A stretch of DNA of 64,000 nucleotides from DATHTS01 sp041940425 (GTDB lineage Bacteria; Acidobacteriota; Blastocatellia; Pyrinomonadales; Pyrinomonadaceae). The notes below the pieces were generated by a model, which was not told where the DNA came from, ran no database searches, and worked only from the letters and a program-made list of their open reading frames with translations. The stretch spans positions 1 through 64,000 of the forward strand of contig JBGTSF010000009.1 of the NCBI GenBank assembly GCA_041940425.1, given 5' to 3'. This document shows, piece by piece, positions 16,614 through 23,468 of this stretch. Numbering within the stretch: the first letter of the stretch is position 1; each line of letters opens with the position of its first letter. Made by a program: the position numbers and the translations under genes.

Positions 16614-17201
16614 ATGAAAAAAAATTCTTGTTTTTTATTCGGGATAATATTTTTCTGTGCCGCAATTTCGCAGATTACAGCGCAATCTGTTTTGAAAGGC
16701 GATAAAATCCCCGAAGATTTAGTTATTAAACTTACTCTTTCAAGCACAATTGAATACTCTTCACAATATGAACTTAAAATCACACCTGACGGGAAAGTTT
16801 ATCTTCGAGATTATTCTCGAAATCTTCCGTCCGGGAAAAATTTTCCCGGTCTGTTAAATATAGAGAAAAACAAAAAAACTAAAACTCCTAAATTAAAGGA
16901 TAAACTTTCAAAAAAACAAATCAGACAGATCATCAGCGAATTTGAAAAATCCGGTTTTTTCGAGATGAACGAATTTTATCATGGCGATCCGGCGTTGAAA
17001 GAAGGAAGTTGTGTAAATCACGCATATACAAAAGCTCTTTCCATTTCGGCAAACGGTAAAACTAAAAGTGTCGCCTTCTTTTTGGGTTGTTCATACGGCG
17101 AAAATTCGCCGCTGAAAAGTTTTCTGAATCTTTATGACAAAATTGATAAAGAATTGCGCGGCGTGAAAAGAATTAAATCGGACGAGCCAGTTATTAGATA
17201 A
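16614..17201 (+). CDS. Secreted DUF6438-like protein
   Basis: The protein has 195 residues. The signal peptide (FLFGIIFFCAAISQITAQ) is followed by a domain whose pattern fits DUF6438: a beta strand with YELKITPDGKVYL, the helix KLSKKQIRQIISEFEKSGFF, and SCVNHAYTKALSISANGKTKSV with a later conserved cysteine (FLGCSYG). These small acidobacterial and bacteroidete proteins have no assigned function. It ends 9 nt from the convergent DUF790 gene. Confidence 0.65.
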   Translation: MKKNSCFLFGIIFFCAAISQITAQSVLKGDKIPEDLVIKLTLSSTIEYSSQYELKITPDGKVYLRDYSRNLPSGKNFPGLLNIEKNKKTKTPKLKDKLSKKQIRQIISEFEKSGFFEMNEFYHGDPALKEGSCVNHAYTKALSISANGKTKSVAFFLGCSYGENSPLKSFLNLYDKIDKELRGVKRIKSDEPVIR

Positions 17202-17210
17202 GAGAAAAAA

Positions 17211-18404
17211 TTATAGATTTTCAGCAATTTCAATTAACATGCGCGGCTCGATCTTTGTTTTGTAAAAAATTACATTCTCGTTTTCCCACAAAACTTCTTC
17301 ACGGCTTCCGCGCAGTTCGCTGGAAGCGGCGATGATAAATTTTTTGAAATTTACCGCTTCAAATTCGGCTAATTTTTTCTGCAAACTTTTCGGTGTCCAG
17401 AATCCTAAAATGTCGAGGTAGATTTCTTTGCCGCCGGGCGAAATTAAGATCAATTCGGGAATGAACGCCGTTTTGCCCAGATCGATGACTTTGCGGTTTT
17501 CTTTCAAACGCCATTCGGTCGAAAACTTTTCCCAATTTTTTTTGAGTTTTTCGATGTCGGGATTTTTGTATTCGGGTTCGTCGTGGCGGTCGGAAACGAG
17601 TTCGGTTTGTTCGCTCGTGAGTTCGTAAAAAAGATTTTTGCCCTGCTTGTCGGCGATCTCGGCGCGCGCTTCCCAGTTTTTGCAGAGCAGTAGCGCGGGC
17701 AGAAAAACCGACATTTGAATGCCGTATTTTTGCGAGCGGTGAAAAAGCGAAGCCGCGCCCGTCAGAGTGATTTCGTAGCCTTCTTTTGAATTTCCTTTGA
17801 CGGAATGAATCAGACCGAAATGCTTTATCCAACCGAAAATTGCGCGGTAATTGCCTGCATCAGACGGCGCGACATAAATTTTCATTTCGACGCATTTATA
17901 AAGAATCGCCTGCGCCTGCGAGAGATTGTAGAGATTCAGTAAATCTTCGGGCGCGATTCTTTCAAAAGAAATCATTTTTTGATTTGCCGAGAGATCGGCG
18001 TAAAGGTTTTCAAAAATCGAATCGGCATCCGTTCCGAATTTTTCCGCCGCCGTTTCCAAAACTTCTTTTTTATTTTCCGAATCCGGCAAAACAGGCTGAA
18101 ATTTTCGCGCTTCGAGAAAAACTTTTTGACGAATCTCGACAGGTTCGGCGGGCGCGTGTGTTTCAAATTCGGCGCGGTCGGTGAGAAGTTTTATCAGCCC
18201 GCGTAAAATGCGGTAATCGGTTCCCGTGCCGACATATTCTTCGAGTTCCGCTTCGAGTTCGCCGCGTGTTTTTCCTTGAAAATCCTCGAAAATTTCTATG
18301 AGATTTTTCGCGTCGCGCAGATTTCCAGCGTCGCCGGTTTTGATAAGGCGCGGAAAAATTCTATCGCCGCGACGGAAATTTAAAGCTAAATCGGAAGTGA
18401 GCAT
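17211..18404 (-). CDS. DUF790 family nuclease (Bax1-like)
   Basis: The protein has 397 residues. The N-terminus (MLTSDLALNFRRGDRIFPRLI) and the C-terminal PD-(D/E)XK-like core (FIPELILISPGGKEIYLDILGFW, then a lysine-rich helix) are characteristic of DUF790/Bax1. In archaea Bax1 is a structure-specific nuclease that works with the XPB helicase, usually encoded next to it. Here no helicase gene is adjacent; the partner is a membrane protein whose stop overlaps this start (TAATG). A role in DNA repair is inferred from the family only. Confidence 0.8.
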   Translation of the reverse strand: MLTSDLALNFRRGDRIFPRLIKTGDAGNLRDAKNLIEIFEDFQGKTRGELEAELEEYVGTGTDYRILRGLIKLLTDRAEFETHAPAEPVEIRQKVFLEARKFQPVLPDSENKKEVLETAAEKFGTDADSIFENLYADLSANQKMISFERIAPEDLLNLYNLSQAQAILYKCVEMKIYVAPSDAGNYRAIFGWIKHFGLIHSVKGNSKEGYEITLTGAASLFHRSQKYGIQMSVFLPALLLCKNWEARAEIADKQGKNLFYELTSEQTELVSDRHDEPEYKNPDIEKLKKNWEKFSTEWRLKENRKVIDLGKTAFIPELILISPGGKEIYLDILGFWTPKSLQKKLAEFEAVNFKKFIIAASSELRGSREEVLWENENVIFYKTKIEPRMLIEIAENL

Positions 18405-19096
18405 TATTTTATCGAAGTAATTTTTTCGCTATTGTATTTGAGCCAGATCAGAAACAGGTAGGCAATCAGCAAAATCGGAAACAAAAAGAACGAAAGAAAT
18501 GTAATTGCGGCTAAAACTTCAAACGCTTCGTCATTCGGAGTGCTTAAATCGAAACCTCCCATGATGTTAAAAACCGCCTTTTCCAGATTCAAGATGGTTA
18601 AAACAAACACCAGAAAAGTTACAGGTAAAAACGCGGCGACAAAAACCTCCCAATATCGAAGAAGCGCGAAACGGCACAGAAAGAATATCAGCAAAGCGAG
18701 CCGCCAAACCGCGACGATCAGCAAAAACCACGCATTGATAATATTTGAAGTTTCGAGATCGAAATAAAGCTGAACGGGAATCGCGTAGATTATAGCGGGC
18801 GGAGAAACCAGAGTGATAAATGTCAAAACCGTAAAATAATTCCATTCGGCTCTTGCCAAAGGAAAAATTACGATGAAAATCAAAAGCGCGAGCAGAAAAA
18901 CATAAATTACCGAACCGATTCCGAGTTGCTGTAAAAATTCGACTCGCGGATTGTCCCAGTAACGCCCGATTCCGACAAGCCACGTAAGAATCAAACCGAA
19001 AATAAGATGCTTCCAGCCGAAATTCAGCATCGCCTCGCGCGGAAGGCGAAAAGTCAAAAGCCGAAACGTATCCGAAACTATTTGTTTTATGAACAT
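18404..19096 (-). CDS. Multi-pass membrane protein (Yip1-like)
   Basis: The protein has 230 residues with about six hydrophobic segments, a positively charged N-terminus and no enzymatic motif. Overall it resembles bacterial Yip1/YIF1-like membrane proteins. It is translationally coupled to the DUF790 gene by a one-base overlap. A bidirectional terminator at 19147 separates it from the subtilase gene. Function unknown. Confidence 0.65.
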   Translation of the reverse strand: MFIKQIVSDTFRLLTFRLPREAMLNFGWKHLIFGLILTWLVGIGRYWDNPRVEFLQQLGIGSVIYVFLLALLIFIVIFPLARAEWNYFTVLTFITLVSPPAIIYAIPVQLYFDLETSNIINAWFLLIVAVWRLALLIFFLCRFALLRYWEVFVAAFLPVTFLVFVLTILNLEKAVFNIMGGFDLSTPNDEAFEVLAAITFLSFFLFPILLIAYLFLIWLKYNSEKITSIK

Positions 19097-19146
19097 TCAG
19101 AAAATTCAACAGTAAGTGAATTGATTACGGCTAAGTATTATACCAA

Positions 19147-19180
19147 CAAAAAACCGCGAACAACGCCGCGGTTTTTGTTT
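19147..19180. terminator. Bidirectional rho-independent terminator
   Basis: The stem aaaaccgcg / cgcggtttt is flanked by an A-run and a T-run (gtttttgttttttg). It can end minus-strand transcripts of the subtilase gene before the membrane protein gene. Confidence 0.75.
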
Positions 19181-19200
19181 TTTGAATTTACAAATCAAGT

Positions 19201-20625
19201 TTATTCGCCCAAAGCCTTAGCCGCGTTCAAGCGCCCGCCGCTTTCGGTTTTGCCGTTTAGAGAATCAATTTTATCAACGGCTTTTAAAAGACGTTCGCGG
19301 AGTTTTTCGACCGACATATCCGGTTCGTTCGCCAAAATCAAAGCGGCGGTTCCCGAAACATACGGCGTTGCCATCGAAGTTCCCGACGCTTCGCGGTAAT
19401 CATCATTAAGCCAGGTCGAAACGATCTCTCTACCCGGCGCGGCGATATGAACCGTCTTGACGCCGAAATTCGAGAACGAAGCGAGACTGTCCGTGCGGTC
19501 GAGAGCGGCGACGCTGATGACGTTCGGCAGATTGTAATTTGAAGGATAATGCGGACGTTTGTCGTTGTCGGTACTGCTGTTGCCGGCAGCCGCAACGAAA
19601 AGAATTCCGGCTTCACCGGCGGCGCGAATCGCGTCTTCCAGTGCTTTTGAATACTGCGTCGAACCCCAACTCGCGCTGATAATGCGGACGTTTACGCCGT
19701 TGCGTTTGCGGTCAATCGCGTAGTTGATTGATTCGATGGCGTCTTTGACCGAACCCGAACCGCTTCTGCCCAAAAATTTGAGCGGCATGATTTGGACTTT
19801 CCAGTTGATTCCGGCGATGCCTTCGTCGTTGTTGCCTTCCGCCCCGATGATGCCCGCGCAGTGCGTTCCGTGTCCGTTGTCGTCCATCGGATCGGATTGA
19901 TTGTCGGATGCGTCAAAACCGTGATTGTCGTTGAAAGTTCCGAGTTCGTCGTCCGTATATTGCGGAACATTGTCGGGACGAAACCACATATTGGAAACGA
20001 GATCGGGATGCGTGTAGTCAACGCCCGTATCGAGAACGGCGATGACGACTTTGGCACTGCCCTGTGTTTTGAGCCACGCTTTGAGTGCCGAAAGATCGGC
20101 TTTTTCCTTGCCGCCGTTTTGTCCGGTATTGGACAAAGCCCATTGTTCATTAAACAGAGGATCGTTCGGCGTGGTCGAATTTTCCGAAAGCTGATTGACG
20201 GCGTTGACCGTTTTCGCGCTTTCAGCCGGATCGAGTTCAATCTTGAAATTCGGTTCGGCGTATTCGACCAGTTCGGTCATCTGTCTATACTGCGCGGCGA
20301 CCGTTTCCGCGTCGGCGTTGTCGAGGTCGTCAATCGAAACCAGATTTTTGACCGATTCGATCTCGTCTTCCACGCGGTCGTTGTTTTTCGCGGCGAGTTT
20401 TTTGATATCGGGCAGAGTAACGTTCGAGCGGAATTTTACCAAAACTTCCGGCACGCAGTCTTTAGCCGAGCGTTTTGTCGCCAGAGGTTTTTCCGCGCTG
20501 GATTTCTTATCCGTCGAAACCGCCCGCTTACTGAACTGCCAGCGGCTGATCTGTCCTAAGACCGCCGCAAACGTGATAATGATGACGGCGATGCCGAGAT
20601 GTATCCAAAAATTATTACGATTCAT
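19201..20625 (-). CDS. Subtilisin-like serine protease (S8), membrane-anchored or secreted
   Basis: The protein has 474 residues. An N-terminal hydrophobic segment (GIAVIIITFAAVLG) acts as signal or anchor and is followed by an inhibitor-like propeptide at about 58-130 (EVLVKFRSNV...YAEPN). The catalytic domain has Asp199 (VLDTGVDYTHPDL), His252 (NGHGTHCAG), the oxyanion asparagine in AAAGNS, and Ser417 (GTSMATP), so it should be active. The domain order is that of thermitase/fervidolysin-type proteases. The gene downstream of it in the list (20648-20929) is upstream in transcription, 22 nt away, and may be co-transcribed. Confidence 0.92.
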   Translation of the reverse strand: MNRNNFWIHLGIAVIIITFAAVLGQISRWQFSKRAVSTDKKSSAEKPLATKRSAKDCVPEVLVKFRSNVTLPDIKKLAAKNNDRVEDEIESVKNLVSIDDLDNADAETVAAQYRQMTELVEYAEPNFKIELDPAESAKTVNAVNQLSENSTTPNDPLFNEQWALSNTGQNGGKEKADLSALKAWLKTQGSAKVVIAVLDTGVDYTHPDLVSNMWFRPDNVPQYTDDELGTFNDNHGFDASDNQSDPMDDNGHGTHCAGIIGAEGNNDEGIAGINWKVQIMPLKFLGRSGSGSVKDAIESINYAIDRKRNGVNVRIISASWGSTQYSKALEDAIRAAGEAGILFVAAAGNSSTDNDKRPHYPSNYNLPNVISVAALDRTDSLASFSNFGVKTVHIAAPGREIVSTWLNDDYREASGTSMATPYVSGTAALILANEPDMSVEKLRERLLKAVDKIDSLNGKTESGGRLNAAKALGE

Positions 20626-20647
20626 AACTTTAATACCTCAATAATTA

Positions 20648-20929
20648 TTACGGTTCTATGACAAAATTGTTTCCGTCGTAATTGCTCAGACGAAGCTGAT
20701 ACTTGTCGGCGCGGTATTCAAACTCGTCCCCGTTGGAGCGAAGATTTATCTTCCAACCGGTCGAGATCATCTGCGCGGACATTTCGTCTTTTTCGGGCGC
20801 GCCGAGCGACATATCGGGAAAATCGGTTTCCGTAACATCGGCTACTTCGATTTCGCTTTCCGAAACATTCAGCCTCTGTGCCAAATCCTTCTTCGCTGTC
20901 TCGACTGCGCTTTCTTGGTTGAATTTCAT
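20648..20929 (-). CDS. Small hypothetical protein, 93 aa
   Basis: Starting at MKFNQESAVETAK (ATG 20929), it comprises a helix, then SEIEVADVTETDFPDMSLGAP and a C-terminal beta meander (GDEFEYRADKYQLRL). The pattern A..DLA.RL.V...EI.V..V....FPD.SLG.P resembles a small domain common in Chloroflexi and actinobacterial secreted proteins, but here it has no signal peptide. A longer start at 20980 adds a basic tail and lacks a ribosome site. It precedes the subtilase and might act with it (for example as an inhibitor); that is speculation. Confidence 0.55.
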   Translation of the reverse strand: MKFNQESAVETAKKDLAQRLNVSESEIEVADVTETDFPDMSLGAPEKDEMSAQMISTGWKINLRSNGDEFEYRADKYQLRLSNYDGNNFVIEP

Positions 20930-21078
20930 ATTGATTTGGTTGCAACTCCTAATTTTGCTCTTTCTCGGCGGTTTAGTCAATTATAGCGGTCTTTCAGTTA
21001 GATTCGAATTCGGAGTGAGACCGGATAAATCCTTGTAACATAAAATTTACATCCTTGTTAAAATTTTTGAAGAAAAAC

Positions 21079-21108
21079 TTGCCAAATCATTATTCGAGTG
21101 TTTATAAT
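21079..21108 (+). promoter_or_regulatory. Sigma70-type promoter for a candidate small RNA
   Basis: TTGCCA (21079-21084), an 18-nt spacer and a perfect TATAAT (21103-21108). No plus-strand ORF follows before the terminator at 21201. Confidence 0.5.
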
Positions 21109-21114
21109 TGAGTT

Positions 21115-21231
21115 TACTTATCAAGGGGCGCAAGCGAAGCGTTTCGACGCGCCGCCAACGAAATATCATAGATTAGTAACAAAACTTAATTTATACACTT
21201 AAAAAGGCTGTCGAATCAGACAGCCTTTTTT
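21115..21231 (+). ncRNA. Candidate small RNA, about 115 nt
   Basis: The segment runs from the predicted start of the promoter at 21079 to a strong terminator. It contains a GC-rich hairpin (ggggcgcaagcg...gacgcgcc) followed by an unstructured A-rich part and the terminator stem. The surrounding DNA is AT-rich, so the GC-rich hairpin stands out. It has no recognised family; it is not long enough for 6S RNA and has no tmRNA or SRP signature. It is supported only by the promoter-hairpin-terminator arrangement. Confidence 0.35.
21201..21230. terminator. Strong bidirectional terminator overlapping a stop codon
   Basis: A 12-bp perfect stem (aaaaaggctgtc / gacagccttttt) around a 6-nt loop. On the minus strand the last four codons of the DUF2085 gene form the first arm and its TGA stop lies at the loop (21216-21218). 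Confidence 0.85.
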
Positions 21232-21755
21232 ACTGCGGTTTTTCTCGAAAGCAGCTGTGCGAGTTCGACGATTGCCGGAATTATAAAAACCGCGCAGGCA
21301 ACGCCCAGAATCATTCCGGTTACAAAACGCGATAGAAATGTATTTTCCCAGATACCGAAAACCGTGAGCGACCAGTCAATCGAAATCGGCACGAGCGAGA
21401 GAAAAAGCCAGAACCGCGGCAGAGGTTCGGTTTCTTCTATAGAACGGAAAAGCGGGTAAATAATAAAACCGAATAAAAGCCCGAAATAAACTCCGAAGCA
21501 CCGCGAACAAACCGCAAAAGCGTGATTTTCCAGATGAAACGAACGCCCCGGCATCTGATGACAGAGATAACTGAAAAACGAATAGATCGGACTCGAAACG
21601 GATTGCAGACTATTCGCGGCGGCGACCGGCGCGAGCAGAATTATAAAAACCCACAGGAAAACGATCGAAAAGCCGACCGCCCAACCCGTCAGAGCTTTTT
21701 TTCTCAAATCCTTTAAGATAATCTGCGGAGTGTAATTTTTGGCTGAAAGTTTCAT
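21216..21755 (-). CDS. DUF2085 membrane protein
   Basis: The protein is 179 residues from MKLSAKN (ATG 21755); an in-frame ATG at 21776 lies inside a palindromic repeat and is less likely. There are four hydrophobic segments. Between the first two is the DUF2085 signature: YLCHQMPGRSFHL followed by AVCSRCFGVYFG, with conserved Cys-His and Cys-x-x-Cys positions that could bind metal or haem-like groups. The function of the family is unknown. The 3' end forms part of a terminator hairpin. Confidence 0.85.
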   Translation of the reverse strand: MKLSAKNYTPQIILKDLRKKALTGWAVGFSIVFLWVFIILLAPVAAANSLQSVSSPIYSFFSYLCHQMPGRSFHLENHAFAVCSRCFGVYFGLLFGFIIYPLFRSIEETEPLPRFWLFLSLVPISIDWSLTVFGIWENTFLSRFVTGMILGVACAVFIIPAIVELAQLLSRKTAVKKAV

Positions 21756-21761
21756 TTTTAA

Positions 21762-21866
21762 TTGGTCATTAGTCATTAGTCCTTTGTCCTTAGCTAGTTG
21801 AACAAAAATTTACAATTCAATTAAATTTCAAACAGCTAAGGACAAAGGACTAATGACCAAGGACTA
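21762..21866. repeat. Heptamer-built palindrome between DUF2085 and glpX
   Basis: The left side has consecutive 7-nt words gtcatta, gtcatta, gtccttt, gtcctta (21765-21792). The right side (about 21834-21865) carries the complementary words. The right end supplies the TAG stop of glpX (21864-21866) and the left end offers a spurious ATG to DUF2085. These words resemble heptanucleotide STRR repeats known from cyanobacteria. Confidence 0.75.
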
Positions 21867-22907
21867 AAATCTGATCACCGCATCAGGACCGCCTTCGACG
21901 TGAACGGTGTCAACGAAGCGGATATTTTTCGTGTCGGTCGTCATCACGACGGAATGCGTGCGTTTGCCCGCGCCGAAAAACCGCACGCCGCGCAAGAGCG
22001 CGCCGTCGGTCACGCCCGTCGCGGCAAAGATTATTTTCTTGCCGGGCGCGAGATCGTTGGTGTCGTAGATTTTATCGGGATCGCTGATTCCCATTGACTG
22101 AAGTCGCTCCTTCACCTTTTCAGCGGGCGGAACTTTTGTCCGGTCAACGCCCAATCTTTCGGGATCGAGAACTAATTTCGCCTGAATCTCGCCGTTCAGA
22201 CATTTCATCGCTGCCGCCGTCAGAACGCCTTCGGGCGCGCCGCCGATGCCCATCAGGGCGTGAATATTCGTTCCGGCAACCGCCGCCGAAATTCCCGCCG
22301 ACAGATCGCCGTCCGAGATCAGACGGATTCTCGCTCCGGCATCGCGCACGTCCTGGATAAGCTGTTTATGACGCGGGCGGTCGAGCACGATGACCGTCAG
22401 ATCGTCAATATCTCTTCCGAGCCGCCGCGCAATATTCTTCAAATTTTCCTGAACCGGCGCGTCAATATCAACCGCCCCGCGGCACGACGGTCCGACGACG
22501 ATCTTGTCCATATAAATATCGGGCGCGTTCAAAAGCCCGCCGCGTTCCGCCGCTGCTAGAACGGCAATCGCGTTGTTCGCGCCGAGCGCGCACAGATTCG
22601 TGCCTTCGAGCGGGTCAACGGCGATGTCAACCTCGGGAAAATCGTGGCGCACGTCGTCGTCGAAATCGCCGCCGCCGACTTCTTCGCCGATGTAGAGCAT
22701 CGGAGCTTCGTCGCGTTCGCCTTCGCCGATCACGATGCGCCCGCGCATCGGAACCGAGTCCATCACTTTCCGCATCGCTTCGACCGCGACGTGATCGGAA
22801 TATTTCCGGTCGCCCTGTCCCATCGTCTTGGCGGCTTCGATTGCCGCCGCCTCACACACGCGCAAAAAATCGAGCGATAATTCGCGTTCAGCTTTTGAAT
22901 TTTTCAT
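21864..22907 (-). CDS. glpX: Class II fructose-1,6-bisphosphatase
   Basis: The protein has 347 residues, a typical GlpX length. The motifs GEGERDEAPMLYIGE, VDPLEGT, SDGDLSAGI and GIGGAPEGVLTAAA give the metal-binding and catalytic residues of the family. It removes the 1-phosphate of fructose-1,6-bisphosphate in gluconeogenesis, and in some bacteria also acts on sedoheptulose-1,7-bisphosphate. It is cytosolic and monocistronic by context. The stop codon lies in a palindromic repeat. Confidence 0.95.
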   Translation of the reverse strand: MKNSKAERELSLDFLRVCEAAAIEAAKTMGQGDRKYSDHVAVEAMRKVMDSVPMRGRIVIGEGERDEAPMLYIGEEVGGGDFDDDVRHDFPEVDIAVDPLEGTNLCALGANNAIAVLAAAERGGLLNAPDIYMDKIVVGPSCRGAVDIDAPVQENLKNIARRLGRDIDDLTVIVLDRPRHKQLIQDVRDAGARIRLISDGDLSAGISAAVAGTNIHALMGIGGAPEGVLTAAAMKCLNGEIQAKLVLDPERLGVDRTKVPPAEKVKERLQSMGISDPDKIYDTNDLAPGKKIIFAATGVTDGALLRGVRFFGAGKRTHSVVMTTDTKNIRFVDTVHVEGGPDAVIRF

Positions 22908-23054
22908 CTTTATTTCCTAAAAGTTTTTTTACCGAATTAGTTTTAAATTATTGAAGGCATTCTAACACTTGTCTATGCCGATTTGACAAGTTAGGCTTTC
23001 GTTTATTACGTTTTTATTTTGATTTTATAAAAATTCCGAGGAAATTTTTAACCA

Positions 23055-23351
23055 ATGACATATATCGTTACCGAACCCTGTATCGAATGCAAATACACCG
23101 ACTGCGCGGCGGTCTGCCCGGTCGAAGCGTTTCACGAACTGCCCGACCGTCTGCTGATCAATCCCGACACCTGCATTGACTGCGATGCCTGTCTGCCGGA
23201 ATGTCCGGTCGAGGCGATCTTCTCCGATATGTCTTACCCGCCGGAGTATGAAGAATGGGTTGCGAAAAATGCCGAAGCGGAAAATTACCCGATCATCAGC
23301 ACCAAACAACCCGCGCTCTATAATCCGGGCTGTTCGGGTCCGCCGGAATAG
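23055..23351 (+). CDS. fdxA: Seven-iron ferredoxin (FdxA type)
   Basis: The protein has 98 residues. Cys9, Cys12 and Cys17 with Cys50 fit a [3Fe-4S] cluster, and Cys21 with Cys40, Cys43 and Cys46 fit a [4Fe-4S] cluster, as in Azotobacter ferredoxin I (MTYIVTEPCIECKYTDCAAV start). It serves as a low-potential electron carrier in the cytoplasm. The Shine-Dalgarno is GAGGAAA about 10 nt upstream. The gene is followed directly by a heptamer repeat and a terminator. Confidence 0.93.
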   Translation: MTYIVTEPCIECKYTDCAAVCPVEAFHELPDRLLINPDTCIDCDACLPECPVEAIFSDMSYPPEYEEWVAKNAEAENYPIISTKQPALYNPGCSGPPE

Positions 23352-23356
23352 TTGAG

Positions 23357-23384
23357 GGATGAGGGATGAAGGATGAGGGATGAG
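23357..23384 (+). repeat. Heptamer tandem repeat GGGATGA x4
   Basis: Four adjacent 7-nt units (gggatga, gggatga, aggatga, gggatga) begin 5 nt after the ferredoxin stop. The last unit doubles as the first arm of the following terminator stem. Confidence 0.85.
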
Positions 23385-23411
23385 TAAATTATTTTTGCTC
23401 ATCCTTTTTAA
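23379..23411 (+). terminator. Terminator of fdxA
   Basis: The stem ggatgag / ctcatcc is followed by ttttt. It is built from the last copy of the heptamer array. Confidence 0.7.
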
Positions 23412-23416
23412 ATAGG

Positions 23417-23466
23417 TCAGAACCGGGAGCGGGAGCGACCGGTTTTTTTACATTCGAGTTCTGACG
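23417..23466. repeat. Partial copy of the gtcagaaccgggagcgg element
   Basis: It begins gtcagaaccgggagcggg, as does the perfect palindrome at 40481-40550, and ends with gttctgac, the complement of its start. The inner ccgg...ccggttttttt forms a hairpin with T-run that can end plus-strand transcription. It lies between fdxA and the convergent TonB receptor stop (23469). Confidence 0.7.
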
Positions 23467-23468
23467 TT

